Origin: Pseudomonas lutea
Lineage (GTDB): Bacteria; Pseudomonadota; Gammaproteobacteria; Pseudomonadales; Pseudomonadaceae
Assembly (NCBI RefSeq): GCF_000759445.1
Contig: NZ_JRMB01000002.1
Coordinates: 1,054,001-1,118,000, forward strand
DNA length: 64,000 bases
Direction of reading: 5' to 3'
Under the pieces are notes generated by a model, which was not told the origin of the DNA, made no database searches, and worked only from the letters and a program-made list of their open reading frames with translations. Each line of letters begins with the position of its first letter. Within the stretch, counting starts at the first letter, position 1. Shown here piece after piece: positions 36,506 to 45,527 of the stretch. The translations under genes were made by a program, and so were the position numbers.

Positions 36506-38794
36506 ATGACGACTTTAAAGCACAGTAATGTTTCGCCCACCTCATCTGGCATATTGGTGCTTAATCCATTAATTATTCCCGCGATGGATTACGGATCTGT
36601 CAGGCCTGGCTTGGGCTGGGATGACTTAAACGACCCCAGCAGACCCGTACTTATGCAGGTTCAATTAAACATCCAGGCCTATGCACCGGGCAACTTTGTC
36701 ACGCTCTATTGGAACGGCATAGCTGTACAGACCTTCATATTGGAGGAATTTCATTTTCAAAACAGCTTCATGGCGTTCAGCGTTTATTCTATCTCGATCA
36801 CCGAACCCAGCGGTGAAGTGTATTACACCGTATATGATCAAGTCAGCGGCTCAACTGAACCGTCTACCAAACGAACGGTGCTCGTTAAACTGTCCGTGCC
36901 CGGCGGCCCTGATACCGACACCGCAACGCCTTACCTTAATGATCGACTGGCCGCAGCCAGCATTTCGCCCCCAGGTAATATTACTGACCCGGATACACCG
37001 GTGAGCGTCACCATCGCGCCATGGGACAACATGGCAGTAGGCGACGAACTCACGGTCATCTGGAATGGCATTCGTCTCAAACAGCCTCCATTGACCGCCA
37101 CGCAGGTTAATCAGAAGCAGATCATTGTTATCTCAAAAGATACGCTCATTGCAGCAGGCGACGGCAGCCCAGTGACCGTGAATTATGAGATCAGGGACAT
37201 CGTCAACAATTACTCGCTCGTGTCCCGAGCGGCTTCGGTCAATGTCATCGTTGATCCGAACGCTCCACCCGCACCGTTCGTCAAAATGGACGGCGAATGG
37301 GTGACCGAGATCGATCTCGACATGCTCGGCAATGAAGATGTTCAGGTCGAAATCCCCCACGACAATGGCATGCCTGCTCCCGGTGACTCGATCACACTGA
37401 TCTGGACTGGCAGGACAGCGGACGGCACAGAAAAAAAAGTGGTGTTGGGACCGATTGACTACCCGAGCGGAGGGCGCAATCTTGAATTCAATGTCGACAA
37501 TGCAGAGATCGTCGCCATTGCCGGAGGTGGGGCAGTTGCCAACTATTTGGTAGAGCCGAAAGCAGGGAACGCCAAAACGTCGAAAAGTACGACGGTGACT
37601 GTCATCGGCACCCCGGTGCAACTTGCCGCGCCTTTCATTCCGGGGGTTATTGGCGGCACGCTCGACCCAGGGGCGATCGGTGACCCAGTGATGGTGCGCA
37701 TTCCTGTCTACACCGGCAAGGCGCCGGACGATGAAATCTACCTTTCGTGGGAGGGCCTGACTGAAGCCGGTAACCCACTCGTCTACACGGACGTCTACAC
37801 CGTGCAGACCGGCGAAGAAAATTCCGTAACCGATATGGAGGTTCCCCAAAGCATGCTCACCCCTCTGGCGGGTGGGTCGTTACGCGTCAGCTATCGCGTG
37901 AAGCTCATAGCGACGGGCACCCTGCTGCAGTCGACTGCTACCGAGTACAAGGTAGGCGCCGGCCTGTTGCTTCCGCTTCCGACAGTAACGAATGCACCTG
38001 ATGACATATTCGACCCAGTCGCCAGCCCCGACGGCTCATCGGTGCATGTGGACGGTAGGGCTGCCGCGTTGAAAAAGCGTGATGTGGTAACCCTCTACTG
38101 GACGGGACCGGTTCAGGAAGGCAGCGCCTCGCAACCGTTCACCGTTTACGCCGATAACCAGTCCATTAATTGGACAATCCCGATCGAATTGATCGTTCCG
38201 AGCCGCGGCCAAACCGTCGACGTATTTTATGAAGTGGCTCGCGCCGCAGGCGGCAGTGAGAAATCGCAGACTCGAACACTCAGCATTATTGAGTCAATGC
38301 CCAAGGTCATCACTGATGACTTCTCCACGCGGACAGGCACGATGATCTCGGCCGGCGGAACGCTCAGCACTGCTTACACTACGATCAGTTTTGTCTCGGG
38401 CAACGGGCAAATCGGCTTTCCCATGCGTGACGCCGTACCACCTGATGGTGAGATCTCATTAAAACTGCCGTTGCTTCATGTCTGCTACCAACATCCGGTA
38501 AACAACCCCGGCACTCAGATCGTTTTGATCGACTTGAAACGTGATTGCAGCAAGGTCGAGTGTGATGTGTATGGCGCAGGCACTGGGAGCGGCCGAAACA
38601 CCACCGTCACCCTGCTGAATGCGGCCCAGGCTGCCGTCGAAACGGTCGTACTGCCTGCCGTCACAAATCAGCACTTTAGCTCTACAGCCGCACAACCCAT
38701 TCATTACATACAAATTACCGGCGCCACTGACTGGACGCTCTGGGACAACATCACGATGACAACCCAGAACCTTGCAAGGAGCAAAAGAAGATGA
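36506..38794 (+). CDS. Beta-sandwich repeat protein with C-terminal jelly-roll-like domain (scaffold protein 2)
   Basis: A 762-residue protein without signal peptide (MTTLKHSNVSPTSSGILVLN). Four or five tandem modules of about 115 residues each carry a signature strand: VGDELTVIWNGIRL, PGDSITLIWTGRTA, PDDEIYLSWEGLTE, KRDVVTLYWTGPVQ. Each ends with V-x-Y-x-V then S-x-x-x-V. The final ~160 residues differ: DDFSTRTGTMISAGGTLS begins a block with two cysteines (HVCYQHP, DCSKVEC) and ends ITGATDWTLWDNITM, which resembles galactose-binding-like or carbohydrate-binding jelly rolls. AAGGACGG precedes the ATG, and the stop overlaps the next start as ATGA. No function is assigned; adhesion or ligand binding is inferred from architecture. 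Confidence 0.75.
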   Translation: MTTLKHSNVSPTSSGILVLNPLIIPAMDYGSVRPGLGWDDLNDPSRPVLMQVQLNIQAYAPGNFVTLYWNGIAVQTFILEEFHFQNSFMAFSVYSISITEPSGEVYYTVYDQVSGSTEPSTKRTVLVKLSVPGGPDTDTATPYLNDRLAAASISPPGNITDPDTPVSVTIAPWDNMAVGDELTVIWNGIRLKQPPLTATQVNQKQIIVISKDTLIAAGDGSPVTVNYEIRDIVNNYSLVSRAASVNVIVDPNAPPAPFVKMDGEWVTEIDLDMLGNEDVQVEIPHDNGMPAPGDSITLIWTGRTADGTEKKVVLGPIDYPSGGRNLEFNVDNAEIVAIAGGGAVANYLVEPKAGNAKTSKSTTVTVIGTPVQLAAPFIPGVIGGTLDPGAIGDPVMVRIPVYTGKAPDDEIYLSWEGLTEAGNPLVYTDVYTVQTGEENSVTDMEVPQSMLTPLAGGSLRVSYRVKLIATGTLLQSTATEYKVGAGLLLPLPTVTNAPDDIFDPVASPDGSSVHVDGRAAALKKRDVVTLYWTGPVQEGSASQPFTVYADNQSINWTIPIELIVPSRGQTVDVFYEVARAAGGSEKSQTRTLSIIESMPKVITDDFSTRTGTMISAGGTLSTAYTTISFVSGNGQIGFPMRDAVPPDGEISLKLPLLHVCYQHPVNNPGTQIVLIDLKRDCSKVECDVYGAGTGSGRNTTVTLLNAAQAAVETVVLPAVTNQHFSSTAAQPIHYIQITGATDWTLWDNITMTTQNLARSKRR

Positions 38795-39440
38795 CAACTA
38801 CCACTGTAACCTCTGAACAACTGGCCCAACTGAAAACAGCACTCGAGAATGCCGTTTCGGGGAAAGCCGGTGTGCAAAGCGCAAGCTATCCCGCTCCCAA
38901 AGTTAAACCCGTCAACTCGTTAGGAGTACTAGAGCCCGATACCAACGATGCGGTGAACAACACCTACATCGTTATTGATCCAGCACCGACTGCGACCTCA
39001 GTGGTCAGCTTTTACTGGAATGGCGATTACACCATACCTGCCGAGACCTCCGACGTTTCGCCGATGATGGTGAAGGTTCCGCCCGCGTTGGTCATTGCTG
39101 CGGCGAACAAGACGATTGCTGTGATATACGCCGTTGTAGGACCTGATGATCCTCAAGGGGTGGCGTCGAGCCCGCTGTCCCTCGTCGTCGGCAAGTACAC
39201 CGAGCCTGCTTATCCAAAGCCTGTTATTACACAAGCGCAAGCCGGTGATCCTTATCCACTACTTGACGTTAGTAAACTAACTGCAAACGCCAATGTCACT
39301 GTTCAACCCTGGACGGGCATTGCAGTGGGTCAAATGTTGTGGCTGAACGCAGTGTCAAGTCCACCGATCAAATTGACCAAATGGCAGGGCTTCAGGATTA
39401 CTTCCACGGGTGTGCAATCGACTGTTATCGGGCTTGCTGC
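38719..39440 (+). repeat. Duplicated block, copy 1
   Basis: This ~0.72-kb segment recurs at 40852-41573 (offset 2133) with about six base differences seen by eye. It holds the last ~70 bp of scaffold gene 2 plus the first ~218 codons of gene 3. Identity resumes at about 39640-39900 after a diverged stretch. Confidence 0.9.
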
Positions 39441-40800
39441 CCTGCAAACGCTTGACCACGATACGGACCTGACGTTGAAGCTCGAAGTTTCTTTCGATGA
39501 CGGCGCTACAAAAAAACCATTCCCGCTCACCACCTACAAAATCATCAATGCCAAAGATCTAGACCTGCCCGCGCCTGTCGTAAAAGAAGCAAGCGGCGGC
39601 GTGTTGAACCCTATGGCTGCCTTGAGCGGCGCGACGGCGACGGTAGCCTATGCCGATATGCTGTTAACCGACAGCATTACGCTTATATGGAACGGCGATA
39701 AAACGTCAATTGGCGCGGCGTCGGGTAATGCCGCTAAAAGCGTCGACTTCAATGTGTCCGTGAATCTAATCGCGGCAGCGATGGGCAAAAGTATCGAGGT
39801 GAGTTACGAGGTCACCCGCGACGGGAAAGTGCTGCCGTCGAGGAAGCTGACGCTGAGTATCGGTACGTTGTCGGAAGCAGATCTAGGCCAGTCCAAACCG
39901 GTTATCGTCGAAGCAAACGGCACAACCGTTGTGGACTTGAATACATTCACAGGCGATGCACACATCACGGTCGCCAAGTGGCCGCTGGCAGCAGTGGGGC
40001 AACGCGTCTGGCTGACGGTCTATGGGCCAACCGGGGCGCCTCTTGCGCAGTTACTCACCGGGTTTGCGATTACTGGCGCGGACGGGCTCAACGGCATCGA
40101 CCGAACGCTGGCGCGTGCGCAACTTGAAAGTTTGTCAGCCGGGCCCACCGTCAGGGTTGAGATCAAGGTCACTTTTGATGGGAGCACTGTTGAAGCAGGT
40201 GCCATTCGCTTCCCGGAATCTGTTTATTCAATTGTCCCTGTCATCGTCATTCCACCGTTGACAATAGATGCATCAGTGCTAGTTCTCAGCGGCCGCATGG
40301 TGCGCTTCGGGGGTACTCCCACCACTCCTCCGCCGGGCACCTCGGCGACCCGGGTCGCATCTGGTGGCGTTCCGCCCTATAAATACTCGGTCGAGCCCTA
40401 CGCCGTGAACATAAACGCGACTACCGGGGAAGTCATTGCCTTCAGAGATGGCCAAGGCACGGTGACCGTAACCGATGACAGCGGGCAAACGGCCCAGTAC
40501 GTCATTAGCGTTTCAAATGTGCTTGATATTGACGGCTGGACTGGGGATCAGACGTACGACACTGCCACTAACTTAGCCGCCAGATACGGCGGGCGGTTGC
40601 CGACGCTGGAGGAGTGGCGTTTCTTCCGTGCCGCTTACAACGGTGCGCCGCGAATCGAAAATGGAAGCGGGCATGCATGGACCAGCACCTCTGCCGGAGG
40701 AGATAACTATTACACGATAAGCCCTAACACCGGAGCCGAAGCTACTATTAGCAGCCGAGGAATCGCAAAGGGATGGGCCATCCTTCGACGCTTGATATAA
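38791..40800 (+). CDS. Beta-sandwich repeat protein with Big-like and C-type-lectin-like end (scaffold protein 3)
   Basis: A 669-residue protein with no signal peptide (MTTTTVTSEQLAQLKTALEN). Four modules (about residues 34-140, 146-258, 264-365, 370-487) each carry the strand pattern seen in DSITLIWNGDKTS. Next comes a bacterial Ig-like segment (about 490-575) with TATPPP-like turns and VTDDSGQTAQYVISVSN. The last ~90 residues (YDTATNLAARYGGRLPTLEE, then W, then HAWTSTSAGGDNYYTI) look like a C-type-lectin-like domain of the intimin/invasin kind. The start is coupled to gene 2 (ATGA, with AAGGAG upstream). The first ~218 residues differ from scaffold protein 4 at three positions only (M/W, T/K, Q/L). 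Confidence 0.78.
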   Translation: MTTTTVTSEQLAQLKTALENAVSGKAGVQSASYPAPKVKPVNSLGVLEPDTNDAVNNTYIVIDPAPTATSVVSFYWNGDYTIPAETSDVSPMMVKVPPALVIAAANKTIAVIYAVVGPDDPQGVASSPLSLVVGKYTEPAYPKPVITQAQAGDPYPLLDVSKLTANANVTVQPWTGIAVGQMLWLNAVSSPPIKLTKWQGFRITSTGVQSTVIGLAALQTLDHDTDLTLKLEVSFDDGATKKPFPLTTYKIINAKDLDLPAPVVKEASGGVLNPMAALSGATATVAYADMLLTDSITLIWNGDKTSIGAASGNAAKSVDFNVSVNLIAAAMGKSIEVSYEVTRDGKVLPSRKLTLSIGTLSEADLGQSKPVIVEANGTTVVDLNTFTGDAHITVAKWPLAAVGQRVWLTVYGPTGAPLAQLLTGFAITGADGLNGIDRTLARAQLESLSAGPTVRVEIKVTFDGSTVEAGAIRFPESVYSIVPVIVIPPLTIDASVLVLSGRMVRFGGTPTTPPPGTSATRVASGGVPPYKYSVEPYAVNINATTGEVIAFRDGQGTVTVTDDSGQTAQYVISVSNVLDIDGWTGDQTYDTATNLAARYGGRLPTLEEWRFFRAAYNGAPRIENGSGHAWTSTSAGGDNYYTISPNTGAEATISSRGIAKGWAILRRLI

Positions 40801-40851
40801 GGGATGGTAAGAGACGCCTGCCTCACTGTGGGAGCGACCGATATACATGAT

Positions 40852-41573
40852 CGGCACCACTGACTGGACGCTCTGGGACAACATCACGATGACAACCCAG
40901 AACCTTGCAAGGAGCAAAAGAAGATGACAACTACCACTGTAACCTCTGAACAACTGGCCCAACTGAAAACAGCACTCGAGAATGCCGTTTCGGGGAAAGC
41001 CGGTGTGCAAAGCGCAAGCTATCCCGCTCCCAAAGTTAAACCCGTCAACTCGTTAGGAGTACTAGAGCCCGATACCAACGATGCGGTGAACAACACCTAC
41101 ATCGTTATTGATCCAGCACCGACTGCGACCTCAGTGGTCAGCTTTTACTGGAATGGCGATTACACCATACCTGCCGAGACCTCCGACGTTTCGCCGATGT
41201 GGGTGAAGGTTCCGCCCGCGTTGGTCATTGCTGCGGCGAACAAGACGATTGCTGTGATATACGCCGTTGTAGGACCTGATGATCCTCAAGGGGTGGCGTC
41301 GAGCCCGCTGTCCCTCGTCGTCGGCAAGTACACCGAGCCTGCTTATCCAAAGCCTGTTATTAAACAAGCGCAAGCCGGTGATCCTTATCCACTACTTGAC
41401 GTTAGTAAACTAACTGCAAACGCCAATGTCACTGTTCTACCCTGGACGGGCATTGCAGTGGGTCAAATGTTGTGGCTGAACGCAGTGTCAAGTCCACCGA
41501 TCAAATTGACCAAATGGCAGGGCTTCAGGATTACTTCCACGGGTGTGCAATCGACCGTTATCGGGCTTGCTGC
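40852..41573 (+). repeat. Duplicated block, copy 2
   Basis: Near-identical to 38719-39440. It includes a ~70-bp remnant of the 3' end of scaffold gene 2 that has no role here except to supply the same ribosome-binding site for the 40924 gene. The remnant gives the direction and limits of the duplication. Confidence 0.9.
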
Positions 41574-43104
41574 GCTGAAAACGCTCAAAAACGATTCGAG
41601 CCTGACGCTGAAGCTCGAAGTCTCATTCGATGGCGGGCTGACTAAAACACCCTTCCCGCACTCAACCTACAAGATCATCAATGCCAAAGAGCTGGATTTA
41701 CCGGCGCCGGTTGTAGAAGGGGCAAGCAACGGCGTGCTGAATCCTATCAATGTTCTGAACGGCGCGAAGGCGACGGTGGCCTATACCGATATGCTGTTAA
41801 CCGACAGCATTACGCTTATATGGAACGGCGATAAAACGTCAATTGGCGCGGCGTCGGGTAATACCGCTAAAAGCGTCGACTTCAATGTGCCCGTGAATCT
41901 AATCGCGGCAGCGATGGGCAAAAGTATCGAGGTGAGTTACGAGGTCACCCGCGACGGGAAAGTGCTACCGTCGAGGAAGCTGACGCTGAGTATCGGTACG
42001 TTGTCGGAAGCAGATCTAGGCCAGTCCAAACCGGTTATCACCGAGGCAAACGGCACGACACTGGATCTGAACACGTTCACCGGTGACGCACATATAACAG
42101 TTTCCAAGTGGCCGTTGGCGGCGGTCGGGCAGCGGGTGTGGCTAACGGTCTATGGGCCAGCTGGAGATCCTCTTGCGCAGTTACTTGCCGGGTTTCCGAT
42201 TACCGACGCTGACGGGCTCAACGGTATTGCCCGTGCCCTCGCCCGCGCATTACTGCAGGGTCTGGCTGCAGGCGCCACCATTAAAGTAGAGATAAAGGTC
42301 ACGTTCGACGGAAGCACGAATGAAACCGATGCCATTCGTTTCCCGGAGTCTGTCTATTCGGTGGTCCAACAAGTCGTACAGGTCAAACCGACCATCACAT
42401 CGGTCGTCGACGCGTATGGCTACGGTATATCGAACGGAGGCATGACTTACGCAAGCTCGGGCAGAACCTCTGGCAGGGGTACACCTTCGGGTTCGATCGA
42501 GCTGTATGACGGGAACGCCTTTATTAGATCCGTACCTGTGGACGGCAACGGTCAGTGGAGCACTGAGTGGGGTGCGTACGCCGCACCTACCGCTCATTCA
42601 TTTACTGCAAGAAACCCGGGGGGAGGGCTGAGCTCCAACGCGTGGACTTTCCGCATTGAAGTAACTCTTGTGCGAGACCATACCAGCTTTGAAAACAACT
42701 CACTGAATGGCTGGCAATACGGGTCGATCGTGTCTCCCAATGGCGCCGGTTTTGGCGGATCTTATCCAAGTAGCTATTGGTATAACGTGACGGGTGGCGG
42801 CAGCACACACGCCGGCGTCGTGATGACTAAGACTTTAAACAATATGAAAGTGGGGGCCTTATACGAAGTTGGTATGTGGGCGAATCGTATCGGTACTGCA
42901 TACGCAGCACCGGTTCTGTCGTGCGGTACAAGCCAAGGCGAAACTTCGGGACCTGTCACCCTGACCCAAAGCGGTGTGGCAATAACTCGCAATTTTATAG
43001 CGCACTCGAACACTATGATCTTTAACATCAAAAGCCATGTTGCGACCGATCTGGGTAACGATTATGCGATTCACGGCATCGACGTAACATACGTCTCCGG
43101 CTAG
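40924..43104 (+). CDS. Beta-sandwich repeat protein with Ig-like and jelly-roll-like end (scaffold protein 4)
   Basis: A 726-residue paralogue of scaffold protein 3, with the same four-module scaffold up to about residue 485 and a wholly different end. After KPTITSVVDAYGYGISNGG comes an Ig-like module (GTPSGSIELYDGNAFIRSVP, DGNGQWSTEW). Then about 140 residues (TSFENNSLNGWQYGS, LYEVGMWANRIGTAYAAPVL, GNDYAIHGIDVTYVSG) read as a carbohydrate-binding-like jelly roll. No signal peptide. The region about 220-280 and the fourth module diverge from protein 3, while about residues 285-370 are nearly identical, a mosaic pattern. Its upstream copy of the gene 2 tail carries the AAGGAGC site. Confidence 0.78.
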   Translation: MTTTTVTSEQLAQLKTALENAVSGKAGVQSASYPAPKVKPVNSLGVLEPDTNDAVNNTYIVIDPAPTATSVVSFYWNGDYTIPAETSDVSPMWVKVPPALVIAAANKTIAVIYAVVGPDDPQGVASSPLSLVVGKYTEPAYPKPVIKQAQAGDPYPLLDVSKLTANANVTVLPWTGIAVGQMLWLNAVSSPPIKLTKWQGFRITSTGVQSTVIGLAALKTLKNDSSLTLKLEVSFDGGLTKTPFPHSTYKIINAKELDLPAPVVEGASNGVLNPINVLNGAKATVAYTDMLLTDSITLIWNGDKTSIGAASGNTAKSVDFNVPVNLIAAAMGKSIEVSYEVTRDGKVLPSRKLTLSIGTLSEADLGQSKPVITEANGTTLDLNTFTGDAHITVSKWPLAAVGQRVWLTVYGPAGDPLAQLLAGFPITDADGLNGIARALARALLQGLAAGATIKVEIKVTFDGSTNETDAIRFPESVYSVVQQVVQVKPTITSVVDAYGYGISNGGMTYASSGRTSGRGTPSGSIELYDGNAFIRSVPVDGNGQWSTEWGAYAAPTAHSFTARNPGGGLSSNAWTFRIEVTLVRDHTSFENNSLNGWQYGSIVSPNGAGFGGSYPSSYWYNVTGGGSTHAGVVMTKTLNNMKVGALYEVGMWANRIGTAYAAPVLSCGTSQGETSGPVTLTQSGVAITRNFIAHSNTMIFNIKSHVATDLGNDYAIHGIDVTYVSG

Positions 43105-43137
43105 GTTATATCGCGTGCCGACGCCCCGGCGGCCTTT

Positions 43138-43162
43138 GGGCGATCCACTTCAGGGATCGCCC
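43138..43162. terminator. Hairpin after scaffold gene 4
   Basis: GGGCGATCC, a 7-nt loop and GGATCGCCC form a perfect 9-bp stem between the 40924 gene and the convergent AraC-type gene. There is no U-tract, so its terminator role is uncertain. Confidence 0.5.
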
Positions 43163-43199
43163 AGCGGAGCAGACAATTGTTATTACCGAGCACCGCGCG

Positions 43200-44000
43200 T
43201 TAAAACAACTCCCCCGGCGTAAACCCAAACAACCCCTTGAACGCCGCAATAAACGCCGACGTCGAGTCATACCCGCACGCCAGCGCCGCAGTGGTGACGC
43301 TGGCACCCTCCTCCAGCGCATTCAATGAAGCCAGCAACCGCGCCCTTTGCCGCCAGCCCCGAAAACTCAAGCCGGTTTCGCGCTGAAAAAGTCGCATCAG
43401 GGTCTTCTCGGAGACGTTCAGCCTCTGCGCCCACTCGCCGAGGGTGGTGGTCTGACTTGGCTGTTCAATGAGTTCGTAGCAGAGGGAAAGCAGACGAGGA
43501 TGGCGGGGCAACGGTAACGAAAACCCGACTTCCGCCAGCGTCGCCAGTTGATCCAGCAGCACCTGCACCAAACGGCTCTCGGGGCTGTCTCCTTGGGGGT
43601 AATCCGGTGGAAGGAGGCAAAACCTTTTAATCAATTCCCGCGCCAATGGGGTGACTTCAAGCACTCGGCAACGCGCCGGCGCCCAGACACAATCGTCTCG
43701 ACGCACATACAGGCTGCGCATCTCAGCGCGGGCCGAGGTGATGATCTCGTGATCAAGGCCGGGAGGAATCCACACGCCCCACTGAGGCGGCGCAAAGAAA
43801 CTGCCCTGCTCGGTATGAACGCCCAATACACCGCTGATTGCGTATGAGAACTGCACCCAGTCATGACGGTGAGTCGGTGTCCACGAGCCCGCACCCAGGC
43901 TTTCGGCCCGGGCGTGAAGCGGGCGCAATAGATGGGAAAGCGCTGGAATGACGCGCCGGGTGTCTGCGGGACGCGATAGGAGGTGAGGATTGTTCGCCAT
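43200..44000 (-). CDS. AraC-family transcriptional regulator with cupin sensor
   Basis: A 266-residue regulator. The N-terminal cupin-like AraC_binding region (about 30-110) has HRHDWVQFSYAISGVLGVHT and WIPPGLDHEI. The C-terminal double helix-turn-helix has LGEWAQRLNVSEKTLMRLFQ, then RARLLASLNALEEGASVTTA and ACGYDSTSAFIAAFKGLFG with the usual FTPGE end. It is convergent with the scaffold cluster and adjacent to the thiolase gene on the same strand, so control of the fatty-acid genes is the more likely link. The effector is unknown. Confidence 0.9.
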   Translation of the reverse strand: MANNPHLLSRPADTRRVIPALSHLLRPLHARAESLGAGSWTPTHRHDWVQFSYAISGVLGVHTEQGSFFAPPQWGVWIPPGLDHEIITSARAEMRSLYVRRDDCVWAPARCRVLEVTPLARELIKRFCLLPPDYPQGDSPESRLVQVLLDQLATLAEVGFSLPLPRHPRLLSLCYELIEQPSQTTTLGEWAQRLNVSEKTLMRLFQRETGLSFRGWRQRARLLASLNALEEGASVTTAALACGYDSTSAFIAAFKGLFGFTPGELF

Positions 44001-44132
44001 GAGCAGGCCTTGCTTTAGTGAGGCCGCAGTTTACGTAATCCAATCGCCGCACAGGTCAGTGGATAGCCTATGTGACACATCGAGATGTCCGAAAACATCG
44101 ACACTGTCGAATCGCTACCCTGGACCTTGCGC

Positions 44133-45410
44133 TCATCGCTCCAGAATCGCCGTCACACCTTGACCGCCCGCCGCGCAGATAGAGATCAACCCGCGTCCTC
44201 CCCCTTTCTTGCTCAACAACTTCGCCAGATTCGCCACGATCCGCCCACCCGTCGCAGCAAACGGATGCCCCGCCGCCAGCGAGCTGCCTTTCACGTTCAG
44301 CTTGCTGCGGTCAATCGACCCCAACGCCGCATCAAGCCCCAAGCGTGTTTTGCAGTAATCCGGATCCTCCCACGCCTTCAACGTACACAGCACTTGTGCG
44401 GCGAAGGCTTCATGGATTTCGTAGTAATCGAAGTCTTGCAGCGTCAGGCCGTTACGAGCCAACAGCCGGGGGACGGCATAGACAGGCGCCATCAGCAGAC
44501 CTTCATTACCGCGCACGAAATCCACCGCCGCCGCCTCGCCGTCGCGCCAGTACGCGAGAATCGGCAGCCCGCGCTCCTTTGCCCACTCCTCGCTGGCAAG
44601 CAGCACCAGCGAGGCGCCGTCGGTAAGCGGTGTTGAGTTGCCCGCCGTCAGCGTGCCTTTGGCGCTGCGTTCGTAAGCGGCCTTGAGTGAAGCCAGCTTT
44701 TCCAGACTCGCATCGGTGCGCAGATTGTTGTCCCGCGTCAGACCGAAGAACGGCGTGAGCAGATCGTCCTGCCAGCCTTCCGCGTACGCCGCGGCCATTT
44801 TCTGGTGACTTTCCAGCGTCAATTGGTCTTGTGCCTCGCGGGGGATGTTCCAGGTCTGGGCCATCAATTCGCAGTGCTGGCCCATCGACAAGCCGGTGCG
44901 CGGTTCGCCGTTGCGCGGAAGCTCAGGTTTCAGGTTATGGAGGCGCAATTGCGTCAGGGCTTTGAGTTTGTCGGCCGTGGTTTTGCTGCGGTTCACCTGC
45001 AACAGGATCTGCCGCAGGTCTTCGTTAACGCCAATAGGGGCATCAGACGTGGTGTCGACGCCGCCGGCGATGCCGCATTCGATCTGGCCAAGGGCGATCT
45101 TGTTTGCCACCAACAGCGCTGCTTCAAGCCCGGTGCCGCAGGCTTGTTGAATATCGTAAGCCGGAGTTTGCGGCGACAGCCTCGAGCCGAGCACGCATTC
45201 GCGGGTGAGGTTGAAATCACGGGAGTGCTTGAGCACCGCGCCCGCAGCCACTTCCCCCATGCGCAGGCCATGCAGATTGAAACGTTCGATCAGACCCTCC
45301 AGCGCAGCGGTCAGCATTTCCTGATTGCTGGCCGTGGCATACGCGCCGTTGGAGCGAGCGAACGGAATGCGATTGCCGCCGACAATGGCCACGCGTCGTA
45401 TCTGAATCAT
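44133..45410 (-). CDS. fadI: Acetyl-CoA C-acyltransferase (FadI-like thiolase)
   Basis: A 425-residue thiolase. The active-site cysteine is in DIQQACGTGLEAALLVANK near residue 93, the His in YEIHEAFAAQ, and the C-terminal Cys in ICAAGGQG. GHPFAATGGRIVANLAKLLS is the standard thiolase loop. MIQIRRVAIVGGNRIPFARS starts at ATG 45410 with GGGAGA upstream. Expected to carry out thiolytic cleavage or condensation of acyl-CoA. It is divergent from the fabG-like gene, and together with fabG and maoC it forms a conserved fatty-acid/hydroxyacyl module in Pseudomonas. Confidence 0.92.
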   Translation of the reverse strand: MIQIRRVAIVGGNRIPFARSNGAYATASNQEMLTAALEGLIERFNLHGLRMGEVAAGAVLKHSRDFNLTRECVLGSRLSPQTPAYDIQQACGTGLEAALLVANKIALGQIECGIAGGVDTTSDAPIGVNEDLRQILLQVNRSKTTADKLKALTQLRLHNLKPELPRNGEPRTGLSMGQHCELMAQTWNIPREAQDQLTLESHQKMAAAYAEGWQDDLLTPFFGLTRDNNLRTDASLEKLASLKAAYERSAKGTLTAGNSTPLTDGASLVLLASEEWAKERGLPILAYWRDGEAAAVDFVRGNEGLLMAPVYAVPRLLARNGLTLQDFDYYEIHEAFAAQVLCTLKAWEDPDYCKTRLGLDAALGSIDRSKLNVKGSSLAAGHPFAATGGRIVANLAKLLSKKGGGRGLISICAAGGQGVTAILER

Positions 45411-45527
45411 CGAAATCTCCCTGCCGTGAATGCGTCTATCGTTAGAAAAGCGCTGCCTGACAGCGTAGGACCTATTACCCACCCGTGCGGTCCATTGCTT
45501 CGAACCCCGACTCAAGGAGAGTGTTCC

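Noticed and set aside
38791..43104. Scaffold proteins 3 and 4 considered as polymorphic toxins with exchanged toxin ends
   Set aside because: The ends look like binding folds (lectin-like, jelly-roll), no immunity-like small genes follow, and no toxin motifs were seen.
33592..43104. Cluster considered as prophage tail-fibre genes
   Set aside because: No phage structural, lysis, integrase or terminase genes anywhere in the window.
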